A stretch of DNA of 64,000 nt from Pseudomonas svalbardensis (GTDB lineage: Bacteria; Pseudomonadota; Gammaproteobacteria; Pseudomonadales; Pseudomonadaceae), in contig NZ_CP125619.1 of the NCBI RefSeq assembly GCF_030053115.1, positions 5,219,501-5,283,500 on the forward strand, in the 5' to 3' direction. Under the pieces are notes generated by a model. That model saw only the letters and a list, made by a program, of their open reading frames with translations, had not been told where the DNA came from and made no database searches. Each line of letters starts with the position of its first letter. Positions within the stretch are counted from its first letter, which is position 1. Shown one piece after another: positions 1 through 8,303 of the stretch. Both the position numbers and the translations under genes were made by a program.

Positions 1-66
1 ACCCACCACGGATGTGGCTGCTACCAAGAAGCGACGCCGGCCTGCATTCACGCCGTCATTGCTCAT
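1..66 (-). CDS. petA: Ubiquinol-cytochrome c reductase iron-sulfur subunit, N-terminal fragment
   Basis: Only the first 22 codons are in the window; the gene runs off the left edge. The peptide starts MSNDGVNAGRRRFLVAAT, which contains a twin-arginine motif (RRRFLV) followed by a small hydrophobic run. That is the expected N-terminus of the Rieske protein, exported by Tat and anchored in the cytochrome bc1 complex. A GAGAGGA ribosome-binding site lies about 4 nt before the ATG. In Pseudomonas petABC commonly follows rpsI, which supports the call. The rest of the protein, including the 2Fe-2S ligands, is not visible. Confidence 0.85.
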   Translation of the reverse strand, partial: MSNDGVNAGRRRFLVAATSVVG

Positions 67-276
67 TCAGTCCTCTCCCATCAGCTTTGTGGCCTGTTAA
101 ATCAGGCGTCTACTAAGTAAAAATCTGAACTTATAAAAATTTTGCCGAATGGTAATGAAAAGCCCCAATTCTGACAAGGTAATTACCGAGGGGCTCCACT
201 GCCAAGCCTTGCAGTATAGGGCTTCTACGGCTGTGGCAAGTTGTCACAGAGCAATTCTTCGATAACTCACGCCCAT
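67..276. promoter_or_regulatory. rpsI-petA intergenic region, presumed petA promoter
   Basis: This 210-bp AT-richer stretch separates the ribosomal operon from petA on the same strand. It contains a perfect 10-bp palindrome GGTAATTACC at 178-187 nested inside an AGCCCC/GGGGCT inverted repeat (161-166 with 190-195). A promoter for petA is expected here because a strong terminator follows rpsI. I did not fix -10 and -35 boxes. Confidence 0.35.
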
Positions 277-317
277 AAAAAAACGCCCAGCTTCGCGAGG
301 AAGCTGGGCGTTCTTTT
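277..317 (-). terminator. Intrinsic terminator after rpsI
   Basis: An 11-bp perfect stem (CGCCCAGCTTC at 284-294 with GAAGCTGGGCG at 300-310) and a 5-nt loop are flanked by A-runs on the left and T-rich sequence on the right. Read on the minus strand it ends the rplM-rpsI transcript 17 bp after the rpsI stop. Confidence 0.85.
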
Positions 318-333
318 TGAACGTAAAAGCGAA

Positions 334-726
334 TTAACGCTTCGAGTACTGCGGACGCTTACGCGCTTTACGCAGACCAACTTTCTTACGTTCAACTTCA
401 CGTGCATCGCGAGTAACGAAGCCAGCTTTGCGCAGAGCGCCACGCAGGGTTTCGTCGTACTGCATCAGTGCGCGAGTGATACCGTGGCGGATTGCGCCAG
501 CTTGACCACTTACACCACCACCGATCACGGTGACGTAGATGTCGAATTTCTCGACAGTCTCAGTCAGTTCCAGCGGCTGACGAACTACCATGCGGGCAGT
601 TTCGCGGCCGAAGAAATTTTCCAGGGTGCGGTTGTTGATGGAGATGTTACCAGTACCCGGACGCAGGAAAACGCGTGCGGTTGCGGTCTTGCGACGGCCA
701 GTGCCGTAATTTTGAGTCGCCGACAT
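334..726 (-). CDS. rpsI: 30S ribosomal protein S9
   Basis: A 130-residue protein of normal bS9 length. It starts [20 protein letters not shown] and ends in the highly basic tail RKRPQYSKR, whose last residues in the family reach the P-site tRNA on the small subunit. It is the second gene of the L13-S9 operon, starting 14 bp after the rplM stop, so the two are co-transcribed from the promoter ahead of rplM. A strong terminator follows. Nothing is unusual in its length or conserved sequence. Confidence 0.98.
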   Translation of the reverse strand: MSATQNYGTGRRKTATARVFLRPGTGNISINNRTLENFFGRETARMVVRQPLELTETVEKFDIYVTVIGGGVSGQAGAIRHGITRALMQYDETLRGALRKAGFVTRDAREVERKKVGLRKARKRPQYSKR

Positions 727-740
727 AATGAACTATTCCG

Positions 741-1169
741 TTAAAACTTCAGTTCTTGGGGCTGCTGAGCAGTATGAGGGTGTACAGCGCCCGCATAGAC
801 TTTCAGCTTACGATACATGTCGCGACCCAGCGGGTTCTTAGGCAGCATGCCTTTGACCGCGGTCTCGATCACGCGCTCAGGGGCTTTAGCAATCAGCTTT
901 TCGAAGTTGATCGACTTGATGCCGCCCGGGAAACCGGAGTGGGAGTAGTAGATTTTGTCGGTGGTTTTAGCACCGGTTACACGAATCTGCTCGGCATTGA
1001 TAACAACGATGTAATCGCCGGTGTCAACGTGAGGAGTGTACTCAGCTTTATGCTTGCCACGCAGACGGCTCGCGATTTCGGTGGCCAGACGACCCAGGGT
1101 CTGACCTGCAGCGTCGACGACAAACCAGTCGCGCTGTACTGTTTCCGGTTTAGCAGTAAAAGTTTTCAT
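741..1169 (-). CDS. rplM: 50S ribosomal protein L13
   Basis: A 142-residue protein of the usual uL13 length, starting [20 protein letters not shown] and containing the conserved [21 protein letters not shown] segment in its C-terminal half. It is an early-assembly large-subunit protein and the first gene of the rplM-rpsI operon. A short GC-rich hairpin lies just upstream of the start in the mRNA leader. In E. coli L13 represses its own operon by binding its leader, so this hairpin is a candidate operator, but that is inference here. Confidence 0.98.
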   Translation of the reverse strand: MKTFTAKPETVQRDWFVVDAAGQTLGRLATEIASRLRGKHKAEYTPHVDTGDYIVVINAEQIRVTGAKTTDKIYYSHSGFPGGIKSINFEKLIAKAPERVIETAVKGMLPKNPLGRDMYRKLKVYAGAVHPHTAQQPQELKF

Positions 1170-1181
1170 TCTTTATAGCCT

Positions 1182-1195
1182 CAGGGGCCGCCCTG
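1182..1195 (-). promoter_or_regulatory. Hairpin in the rplM mRNA leader, candidate L13 operator
   Basis: CAGGG and CCCTG form a short inverted repeat 12-25 nt upstream of the rplM ATG, next to the ribosome-binding region. Ribosomal-protein operons are often autoregulated at such leader structures. No binding evidence can be read from sequence. Confidence 0.35.
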
Positions 1196-1210
1196 TAAAT
1201 TAGACGGCGG

Positions 1211-1239
1211 ATCTTACTGAATAGTGCGTACTTTGACAA
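1211..1239 (-). promoter_or_regulatory. Sigma-70 promoter of rplM-rpsI
   Basis: On the minus strand TTGTCA (1234-1239) and TAAGAT (1211-1216) are separated by exactly 17 bp, a good sigma-70 match. Transcription would start near 1204, giving a leader of about 35 nt that includes the short hairpin before rplM. Confidence 0.6.
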
Positions 1240-1414
1240 GTCAAAGGCAGCCGGATACAGACGCTTTCGGGGGCTCGGGTCGGCGCGTCCGTTCAACGGC
1301 AAGATTCTTCGGCGGCGGCGCATCACTTCCACTGCAGAAAGAGGTGCGCAATTATGCAGATTGCGAAAAATAATTCAACCTGCTTTTATGATTGTTTTGC
1401 CCAAGGAGCACCCG

Positions 1415-2455
1415 ATGGACTATCGACAGCTAGGCCGAACCAATCTGAACGTGAGCGCCATCTGCCTCGGAACCATGACCTGGGGCGAGCAAAACAGCGA
1501 GGCTGAAGCCTTCGCCCAGATTGAACGAGCCAAGAGTGCCGGGATCAATTTCATCGATACCGCCGAGATGTACCCGGTGCCGCCCAAGGCCGAAACCTAC
1601 GCCTCCACCGAGCGCTACATCGGCAATTACTTCAAAAGCCGCGGTGATCGCGCCGACTGGATCCTGGCCAGCAAGATCGCCGGCCCCGGCAACACCATCG
1701 ACTACATCCGCGACAAAAACCTGCGACACAACCGCCAGCACATCACCGAAGCCGTGGACGCCAGCCTCAAGCGCTTGCAGACCGACTACATCGACCTCTA
1801 CCAGCTGCATTGGCCGGAGCGCAGCACCAATTTCTTTGGTCAGCTCGGTTACAAACACACGACCGCAGCCAACCTCACGCCGCTGGAGGACACCCTCGAA
1901 GCGCTGGACGAACAGGTCAAGGCCGGCAAGATCCGCCACATCGGCCTGTCCAACGAAACGCCATGGGGCACCATGCGTTTCCTCGCCCTGGCGGAAGCCC
2001 GTGGCTGGCCGCGCGCTGTGTCGATCCAGAACCCGTACAACCTGCTCAACCGCAGCTTCGAAGTCGGCCTCGCGGAAATCGCAATCCGCGAACAGTGCGG
2101 CCTGCTCGCCTATTCGCCGCTGGCGTTCGGTTTCCTGTCGGGCAAGTACGAAGGTGGCGCGCGTCCGCCTAAAGGCCGCCTGAGCCTCTACAGCCGCTTC
2201 AGCCGCTATTTCAACCCGCAGTCGGAAGCAGCGTGCAGTCGTTATGTGGCACTGGCGCGTGAACACGGCCTGGATCCGGCACAAATGGCGTTGGCGTTCG
2301 TTACGCAGCAGCCGTTTGTGACCAGCAACATCATTGGCGCGACGACGATGGAGCAATTAGAGAGCAACATCGCCAGCTTCGAGTTGAAGCTGTCGGATGA
2401 AGTACTGGAGGGGATTGAGGCGATTCACAAGGATCACCCGAACCCGGCACCTTGA
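1415..2455 (+). CDS. tas: Aldo/keto reductase, Tas family
   Basis: A 346-residue NADPH-dependent aldo/keto reductase, the same length as E. coli Tas and close to it in layout. The catalytic tetrad is visible: Asp48 and Tyr53 in FIDTAEMY, Lys87 in ASKIAG, His132 in YQLHWP. The C-terminal IIGATTMEQLESNI segment matches the cofactor-binding end of the family. An upstream in-frame ATG exists, but the start at 1415 is preferred because AAGGAG lies 6 nt before it. E. coli Tas suppresses tyrosine auxotrophy of certain mutants; the physiological substrate is unknown. Monocistronic. Confidence 0.85.
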   Translation: MDYRQLGRTNLNVSAICLGTMTWGEQNSEAEAFAQIERAKSAGINFIDTAEMYPVPPKAETYASTERYIGNYFKSRGDRADWILASKIAGPGNTIDYIRDKNLRHNRQHITEAVDASLKRLQTDYIDLYQLHWPERSTNFFGQLGYKHTTAANLTPLEDTLEALDEQVKAGKIRHIGLSNETPWGTMRFLALAEARGWPRAVSIQNPYNLLNRSFEVGLAEIAIREQCGLLAYSPLAFGFLSGKYEGGARPPKGRLSLYSRFSRYFNPQSEAACSRYVALAREHGLDPAQMALAFVTQQPFVTSNIIGATTMEQLESNIASFELKLSDEVLEGIEAIHKDHPNPAP

Positions 2456-2470
2456 TTGATTCATAGGCCC

Positions 2471-2537
2471 CATCGCGAGCAAGCTCGCTCCCACAGGTAC
2501 AGCGCAATCCCTGTGGGAGCGAGCCTGCTCGCGAAGG
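2471..2537. repeat. REP doublet (GTGGGAGCGAGC type)
   Basis: Two inverted copies of the Pseudomonas REP core (CGAGCAAGCTCGCTCCCACAGG at 2475-2496 region and its complement ending in CTGCTCGCGAAGG) are separated by about 12 bp. They sit between two convergent genes. The same element recurs near 23.6 and 37.9 kb. The first copy has CAAG in place of CAGG. Confidence 0.85.
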
Positions 2538-2558
2538 CGTCAGTCCAATCACTGCAAA

Positions 2559-3695
2559 TCAAAGCGACCGCGCAATAATCTCCTTCATGATTTCATTGGT
2601 CCCCGCATAAATCCGCTGCACCCGCGCATCCGCCCACGCCCGGGCGATCGGGTATTCCCACATAAAACCGTAACCGCCATGCAACTGCACGCACTCGTCG
2701 AGCACCTTGCATTGCAGGTCAGTGCCCCAATACTTGGCCATCGCCGCGGTCGGCACGTCGAGCTTGCCTTGCAGGTGCAGTTCCAGACAGCGATCGACGA
2801 AGACCCGACCGATCTGAATCTCGGTCGCCATCTCCGCCAGTTTGAAGCGGGTGTTCTGGAAGTCGGCGATCGCCTTGCCAAATGCCTTGCGCTCGCGGGT
2901 GTATTCCAGCGTCCATTGCAGCGCTGCTTCAGCCGAAGCCAGCCCGCCGACGGCAACGGTAAGACGCTCTTGAGGCAATTCCTGCATCAGGTACGCGAAG
3001 CCCATCCCAGCCTGCCCCAACAGGTTTTCCTTTGGCACACGCACGTCCTGGAAGAACAGCTCCGAGGTGTCCTGAGCCTTCATGCCGACTTTTTCCAGAC
3101 GCTTGCCCTTGGCGAAGCCTGGGGTGTCGGCTTCCACCAGAAACAGGCTGGTTCCTTTGGCGCCGGCCTTCGGATCAGTCTTGGCCACAACAATCACCAG
3201 GTCAGCGAGAAAGCCGTTGGTGATGAACGTCTTCGAACCGTTGATCACATACTCGTCGCCATCGAGCACCGCGGTGGTTTTCACCCCTTGCAGGTCGGAA
3301 CCGGCACCCGGTTCGGTCATGGCAATCGCCGTGACCATCTCGCCAGACACCAGTTTCGGCAGGTATTTGTGTTTCAGCGCTTCACTGCCGTAATGCAGGA
3401 TGTAAGGCGCGACGATGTCCGAATGCAGGGAAAAACCGATACCGGTCAAGCCGAGACGACCGACCTCTTCAATCACCACCGCGCTGTAGAGAAAGTCCGC
3501 CCCCAGGCCGCCGTATTCTTCCGGCAGATGCGAGCACAACATCCCCGCCTCCCCTGCCTTGTTCCAGAGTTTGCGGTCGATATAGCCTTGTTTTTCCCAC
3601 TGCCCATGGAACGGCACGGCCTCTTTTTCGAGGAACGTTCGCACGCTGTCGCGAAAAAGTTCGTGCTCGGAGCTGAACAAGGTTCTGGGGATCAT
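2559..3695 (-). CDS. Long-chain-type acyl-CoA dehydrogenase
   Basis: A 378-residue FAD-dependent acyl-CoA dehydrogenase catalysing alpha,beta-dehydrogenation of an acyl-CoA with electrons passed to ETF. FAD/substrate motifs AMTEPGAGSD (about 125-134) and the C-terminal CVQLHGGYGFMWEYPIAR are present. The usual catalytic Glu of medium/short-chain enzymes (IYEGT) is replaced by Ala (IYAGTNEI). Instead Glu243 in MQELPQERL sits where isovaleryl-CoA and mammalian long-chain (LCAD) enzymes carry the base. The overall sequence resembles mammalian LCAD by memory. It is divergent from the GlxA-type regulator at 3841, which may control it. Confidence 0.9.
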   Translation of the reverse strand: MIPRTLFSSEHELFRDSVRTFLEKEAVPFHGQWEKQGYIDRKLWNKAGEAGMLCSHLPEEYGGLGADFLYSAVVIEEVGRLGLTGIGFSLHSDIVAPYILHYGSEALKHKYLPKLVSGEMVTAIAMTEPGAGSDLQGVKTTAVLDGDEYVINGSKTFITNGFLADLVIVVAKTDPKAGAKGTSLFLVEADTPGFAKGKRLEKVGMKAQDTSELFFQDVRVPKENLLGQAGMGFAYLMQELPQERLTVAVGGLASAEAALQWTLEYTRERKAFGKAIADFQNTRFKLAEMATEIQIGRVFVDRCLELHLQGKLDVPTAAMAKYWGTDLQCKVLDECVQLHGGYGFMWEYPIARAWADARVQRIYAGTNEIMKEIIARSL

Positions 3696-3840
3696 GCGGC
3701 ACCTGTCGTTATTGTTAGCCGGAATTGACCTTCAGAGACTATGCCTCGCATCCGATACAGGACACTGGACACATCCGACAAAAAATAAGACGATCCAGCC
3801 GTCTGGTGACCACTTTCCCCTATAAGAATAAAGTTGAATT

Positions 3841-4836
3841 ATGTCTAACCAAGTCTCCACGCCCTTGCGGCGCGTCAGCATCCTGGCTATCGACCGGGTT
3901 TTCGCTTCCACCCTCATGCAAGCCAAGGATTTCTTCCATCTGGCCAGCCTGCGTTACGGCAAACAACTGGGCCAAGGCCTGACTCCAGCGTTCGAAACCC
4001 GTCTGGTCAGCCCCGACGGCAAACCGGTGAACAGCTTCAGTGACGTGATCATGCCGGTGGACGGCGGCCTGGAAAACGCCGACATCATTGTCCTTCCAGC
4101 CTTCTGGGACGATTTCGACACCCTTTGCCAACGTTATCCACAGGTCCTGCCCTGGCTGCGTCAGCAACATGCTCGCGGCGCAGTGCTCTGCGGCGAGGCC
4201 ACCGGGGTGTTCTGGCTGGCCGAGGCCGGACTGCTCGACGGCAAGGAAGCGACCACTTACTGGCGCTTCTTCAATGCATTTGCCGAACGCTTCCCACGGG
4301 TTCAGCTCAATCAGGACAAGCACCTGACCGATGCCGACAACCTGTATTGCGCTGGAGGAACCACCTCGGCCTGCGACCTTTACATTTACCTGATCGAACG
4401 CTTCTGCGGCGCCAACGTGTCTCAGGCCGTGGCGCGGGACATTCTCTATGAAGTGCAGCGCAGCTACTCGCCAGGACGAATCGGTTTCGGCGGTCAGAAG
4501 CTGCACCAGGATGTGATCATCCTGCAGATCCAGCACTGGCTCGAAGAACACTTCGCCGACAAATTCCGTTTCGAAGACGTGGCTCGCGAACACGGCATGA
4601 GCATCCGCAATTTCATGCGGCGCTTCCAGACCGCCACCGGCGACAAGCCGCTGCATTACCTGCAACGACTGCGCATCGAAACCGCCAAGGGCTTGCTGTC
4701 CGGCAGCCGCAAGAGCATCAAGACCATCAGCTATGAAGTCGGTTACGACGATGCAAGCTTCTTCGCTCGGTTGTTCCGCCAGCACACGGAGTTGTCGCCA
4801 AACCAGTATCGACAGCAGTTCCAGCAAGCTGCGTAG
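3841..4836 (+). CDS. GlxA-family transcriptional regulator (DJ-1/PfpI + AraC HTH)
   Basis: A 331-residue regulator with an N-terminal DJ-1/PfpI (GATase1-like) domain, roughly residues 10-190, and a C-terminal AraC double helix-turn-helix, roughly 225-325, ending in the family signature YEVGYDDASFFARLFRQHTELSP. Members such as GbdR and ArgR of Pseudomonas sense small metabolites; the N-terminal domain is a ligand sensor, not an active peptidase. It is divergent from the acyl-CoA dehydrogenase gene across a 145-bp gap, so that gene is a likely target. The start is placed at the ATG after the short AT-rich run ending TTGAATT; no strong Shine-Dalgarno is visible. Confidence 0.88.
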   Translation: MSNQVSTPLRRVSILAIDRVFASTLMQAKDFFHLASLRYGKQLGQGLTPAFETRLVSPDGKPVNSFSDVIMPVDGGLENADIIVLPAFWDDFDTLCQRYPQVLPWLRQQHARGAVLCGEATGVFWLAEAGLLDGKEATTYWRFFNAFAERFPRVQLNQDKHLTDADNLYCAGGTTSACDLYIYLIERFCGANVSQAVARDILYEVQRSYSPGRIGFGGQKLHQDVIILQIQHWLEEHFADKFRFEDVAREHGMSIRNFMRRFQTATGDKPLHYLQRLRIETAKGLLSGSRKSIKTISYEVGYDDASFFARLFRQHTELSPNQYRQQFQQAA

Positions 4837-4916
4837 GCAGCTGACACAACACAAACCGATGTGGGAGCGGGCTTGTGGTGAGCCTCAGGATTCGGGCACA
4901 AGGATCTTCAGCGCAC

Positions 4917-4950
4917 AAAAAAGGGCCTGCATTTGCAGGCCCTTTTTTAT
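4917..4950. terminator. Bidirectional terminator between the GlxA-type gene and zapE
   Basis: A perfect 8-bp stem GGGCCTGC (4923-4930) / GCAGGCCC (4935-4942) with loop ATTT has six A on its left and six T on its right, so it can end both converging transcripts. Confidence 0.85.
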
Positions 4951-4963
4951 TTTCCGAAATGTC

Positions 4964-6058
4964 CTACGGCTTATGCGCCCGGGACAGGAATTCGTGAGAC
5001 TGCATTTCCAGCAGACGGCTGAGCGTGCGCTGGAACTCGAAGTTCAGGCGACCACCGGTGTAGAGGTCTTTGAGCTCGACTTCAGCGGAAATGATCAGCT
5101 TCACGTTGCGATCGTAGAACTCGTCGACCATGTTGATAAAGCGTCGGGCGATGTCGTCGGTGGTGACGCTCATCTGCTCGACGCCGCTGAGCAACACAGC
5201 GTGGAAGATCTTGCCAAGTTCGATGTAATCGTTCTGGCTGCGCGGGCCGTCGCAGAGTTCGCGGAAGTCGAACCAGGCCACGTCATCGCAGGTGCGCAAG
5301 GCACGGATTTCGCGGTTCTCGATCATCAGCACATCGTTCTCGATGGCTGCCGTGCATTCCGGCGTCAAGGCGCGGAAGCTCTTGCGCAGGCTTTCGTGGG
5401 ACGCATCATCCAGCGGAAAGTGGAACAGCTCCGCTTGCTCAAGGTGACGCAGACGATAATCGACGCCGCTGTCGACGTTGACGATGTCGGTATTCTGCTT
5501 GATCAGCGCAATCGCCGGCAGGAAGCGCGCACGTTGCAGGCCGTCCTTGTACAGACCGTCCGGCACGATGTTCGAAGTCGCGACCAGGGTCACGCCGTTC
5601 TTGAACAGCTCTTCCATCAGCGTGCCGAGGATCATCGCGTCGGTGATGTCGGACACGAAGAATTCATCGAAACAAATCACCCGGGCTTCGTCGGAGAAGC
5701 GCTTGGCGATGATGGTCAGCGGGTTTTTCTCGCCGCCAAGGGTCTTCATCTCTTCGTGCACACGCTTCATGAAGCGGTGGAAGTGAGTGCGGACCTTTTC
5801 CTTGAACGGCAGCGCTTCGAAGAAGGTGTCGACCAGATAAGTCTTGCCGCGACCGACGCCGCCCCAGAAGTACAGACCCTTGACCGGTGCCGCGTCTTTC
5901 TTGCCAAACAGTTTGCCGAACAGGCCCGGTTTGCTGTGCGAGGCCGCGACCAGATCGTCGTACAGGCGCTGCAAATGGCGCACCGCAGTTTCCTGCGAAG
6001 CGTCATGGAAGAATTCCGGGCGTTTCAGATCAGCTTGATATCGTTCTAGGGGCGTCAT
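4964..6058 (-). CDS. zapE: Cell division protein ZapE (AFG1-like ATPase)
   Basis: A 364-residue P-loop ATPase of the AFG1/ZapE family, the usual bacterial length. Walker A GGVGRGKT is at residues 66-73 and Walker B VICFDEF at about 127-133, both followed by typical AFG1 blocks. In E. coli ZapE associates with the divisome and destabilises FtsZ polymers in an ATP-dependent way during constriction. It is separated from trpS by a strong terminator, so it appears to have its own promoter in the short gap after that hairpin. In several proteobacteria it is the neighbour of rplM-rpsI, as here. Confidence 0.9.
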   Translation of the reverse strand: MTPLERYQADLKRPEFFHDASQETAVRHLQRLYDDLVAASHSKPGLFGKLFGKKDAAPVKGLYFWGGVGRGKTYLVDTFFEALPFKEKVRTHFHRFMKRVHEEMKTLGGEKNPLTIIAKRFSDEARVICFDEFFVSDITDAMILGTLMEELFKNGVTLVATSNIVPDGLYKDGLQRARFLPAIALIKQNTDIVNVDSGVDYRLRHLEQAELFHFPLDDASHESLRKSFRALTPECTAAIENDVLMIENREIRALRTCDDVAWFDFRELCDGPRSQNDYIELGKIFHAVLLSGVEQMSVTTDDIARRFINMVDEFYDRNVKLIISAEVELKDLYTGGRLNFEFQRTLSRLLEMQSHEFLSRAHKP

Positions 6059-6073
6059 AATTCGTTAGCAAGG

Positions 6074-6109
6074 CAACAAAAACGGGCCGTCACTGTAGCG
6101 ACGGCCCGT
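6074..6109 (-). terminator. Intrinsic terminator of trpS
   Basis: A 10-bp stem ACGGGCCGTC (6082-6091) / GACGGCCCGT (6100-6109) is followed on the minus strand by TTTTTG. It lies 40 bp beyond the trpS stop and just before zapE. Confidence 0.8.
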
Positions 6110-6149
6110 GGGAATGGCAATCGGCCCTTGGTCGGGCCGAGCCGCTGAT

Positions 6150-7505
6150 TTATTCCTGGACCGGCGTCAAGGCCACACGCAAGGCGTCGATGGCGACGTC
6201 GCGAGCAGCGCTGTCGGCGAAGGCCGGGCTGTCGCCGACGCACTCGCCTTCCAGCCAGACGCTGAAGCTCAGGTCTTCGCTGCGCACGTCCAGAGGCTGG
6301 CCGGCTTGCAACTGCTTGGTCACCTGACCGGCGGTTTTACCGTCGGCAAAGTTGCGCGACAGCAACAATTGCTCGCCATCGGCCGCCAGCAGACGGAAGC
6401 GGAAGCTGCCATCGTCTTCACGAAAACTGACGAAACGCGCGGCTTTCGCGGCTTTCTTCTTGGTGGTGGCCGCGACTTGGGTCTGGGCAACGAAAGAGCG
6501 CAGGCCGACCGCTTCACGCAGTTCGTGAAGGAACGGCGTCGCAACGGAGCGGGCCTTTTTCGCGCCGATCTGCAAGATATCTTCCAGGTCTGCCGGGCGT
6601 TCGATCAACCGGTGATAGCGCTCGCGGGACTCGCCCAGTTCGCTGTCGAGCAGTTGGAACAGACGATTTTTCGCCTCGCCCCAACCCAGGCCCTGCAACA
6701 ATTCGCTGCGGAATTCGTCGGCCTGCGCTGGGGTGGCGAAGGCCTGGAACAAAGTGAACAGGTGCGAGTTGTCCGGATCTTTGGCTTCGCCCGGCGCGCG
6801 GGAATCGGTGACGATCCGCGAAATCGCGTCCTTCATTTCCTTGGCGCTGCTGAACAACGGAATGGTGTTGTCGTAGCTCTTCGACATCTTGCGACCGTCG
6901 AGGCCTGGCAGCGTGGCGACGCTTTCTTCGATCAGCGCCTCAGGCATGGTGAAGAATTCTTTGCCCTGACCGAACAGATGGTTGAAACGCTGGCCGATGT
7001 CACGGGCCATTTCCACGTGCTGGATCTGGTCACGACCGACCGGCACCTTGTGAGCGTTGAACATCAGAATGTCCGCGGCCATCAGCACCGGGTAGCTGTA
7101 CAAGCCCATGGTGATGCCAGCGTCCGGGTCTTCGCCGGTTTCAACGTTCTTGTCCACCGAAGCCTTGTAGGCGTGGGCGCGGTTGAGCAGGCCCTTGGCG
7201 GCAACGCAGGTCAGCAGCCAGGTCAGCTCGGGAATTTCCGGGATGTCGGACTGGCGATAGAAGGTTACGCGGTCCACATCCAGGCCACCGGCCAGCCAGG
7301 TCGCGGCGATTTCCAGACGCGAGCGCTGGATGCGCAGCGGGTCATCGCATTTGATCAGGGCGTGGTAGTCGGCCAGGAAGTAGAACGAATCGGCATTGCT
7401 GTCACGGCTGGCGATGATCGCCGGACGGATAGCGCCGGCGTAGTTGCCCAGGTGCGGCGTGCCGGTGGTGGTGATGCCGGTGAGGATACGGGTACGAGTC
7501 GTCAT
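6150..7505 (-). CDS. trpS: Tryptophanyl-tRNA synthetase with C-terminal extension
   Basis: A 451-residue class I aminoacyl-tRNA synthetase that charges tRNA-Trp. The HIGH-equivalent motif is TGTPHLGNY near residues 10-18 and the KMSKS loop is intact (GRKMSKSYDNT). The start at MTTRTRIL is chosen over an in-frame ATG 24 nt upstream because it matches the family N-terminus. It is about 115 residues longer than E. coli TrpS. The extra C-terminal part (about 357-451, RFVSFREDDGSFRFRLLAADG) looks like a DUF1508/YegP-type fold. The stop-to-start gap with the upstream hydrolase gene is 24 bp, suggesting co-transcription. Confidence 0.95.
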   Translation of the reverse strand: MTTRTRILTGITTTGTPHLGNYAGAIRPAIIASRDSNADSFYFLADYHALIKCDDPLRIQRSRLEIAATWLAGGLDVDRVTFYRQSDIPEIPELTWLLTCVAAKGLLNRAHAYKASVDKNVETGEDPDAGITMGLYSYPVLMAADILMFNAHKVPVGRDQIQHVEMARDIGQRFNHLFGQGKEFFTMPEALIEESVATLPGLDGRKMSKSYDNTIPLFSSAKEMKDAISRIVTDSRAPGEAKDPDNSHLFTLFQAFATPAQADEFRSELLQGLGWGEAKNRLFQLLDSELGESRERYHRLIERPADLEDILQIGAKKARSVATPFLHELREAVGLRSFVAQTQVAATTKKKAAKAARFVSFREDDGSFRFRLLAADGEQLLLSRNFADGKTAGQVTKQLQAGQPLDVRSEDLSFSVWLEGECVGDSPAFADSAARDVAIDALRVALTPVQE

Positions 7506-7529
7506 GGGTAATCGCTTGTCAGACTGCAA

Positions 7530-8159
7530 TCAATTCGAAAGGCGCGGCAGGATCAGATCCTTGAGATCGGTCAGCTTGCCATGAAAAAAGTGTCCGCATT
7601 CTGCCACTTTCAGCAGCTCATGGGGGCGCTCGAGTTTCGAGGACCAGTCGTAGACGGCTTGCGGATCGATGACTTCGTCGGTTTCCGGCTGGATCAGCGT
7701 TAGCTCGCCTTGCTGCGGCAGTTGATCCTGATCGCCCAGGCGCATGACCGCTGGCGCAACCATGAACAAATGCTTGAGCTGTTCGCCCTTGGCTTCCAGT
7801 CGTCCGCCGAGACTTGCTGCAACAAAACCGCCGAAGGAGAATCCGAACAGCGTCAGCGGCAACTCGGGGTGTTTGGCTCGTAGCCATTCGGCCACCGCCT
7901 GGGCATCATCGACTTCGCCCGTGCCCATATCGTGGGTGCCTTCACTGGCACCCACGCCGCGATAATTGAAACGCAAAGTAATCAAACCGGCATCGCGCGC
8001 GGTGCGCTGCAAGGTCGAGACGACTTTGTTGAGCATGGTGCCGCCCTGCACCGGGTTCGGGTGGCAGATCAGCGCAACGCCGCGCGGCTGCTCATTATCC
8101 AGATACAAAGCTTCCAGTTGACCGACCGGGCCATCAATCACTACAGGGGTTTCGCGCAT
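7530..8159 (-). CDS. Alpha/beta hydrolase
   Basis: A 209-residue alpha/beta hydrolase of unknown substrate. The nucleophile elbow is GFSFGG, in LTLFGFSFGGFVAAS; the oxyanion region is CHPNPVQGGT; the acid Asp is in QPETDEVIDP and the His in CGHFFHG. The start at MRETPVVIDG is preferred; an open frame extends 51 codons upstream but the extra sequence is low-complexity and overlaps the divergent gene. It belongs to the CocE/YfbB-like small serine esterase group found beside trpS in Pseudomonas. Probably transcribed with trpS. Confidence 0.8.
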   Translation of the reverse strand: MRETPVVIDGPVGQLEALYLDNEQPRGVALICHPNPVQGGTMLNKVVSTLQRTARDAGLITLRFNYRGVGASEGTHDMGTGEVDDAQAVAEWLRAKHPELPLTLFGFSFGGFVAASLGGRLEAKGEQLKHLFMVAPAVMRLGDQDQLPQQGELTLIQPETDEVIDPQAVYDWSSKLERPHELLKVAECGHFFHGKLTDLKDLILPRLSN

Positions 8160-8303
8160 AAGCAAGGAAGGAACTCCGTGACCTCGAATCGGGTCGACTC
8201 GTCTAGCAAATTGTCTGTGCCAATCTATTGCGAGTGAATCGCGGTATACAGCGCAGGTTCGAGCCGTTAACGTAAAGCAAAGCCGTTTATAGAGGAAGGA
8301 CTC

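Noticed and set aside
4860..4880. GTGGGAGCGGGCTTGTGG sequence as a further REP doublet
   Set aside because: Only a degenerate single half is present, with no inverted partner nearby.
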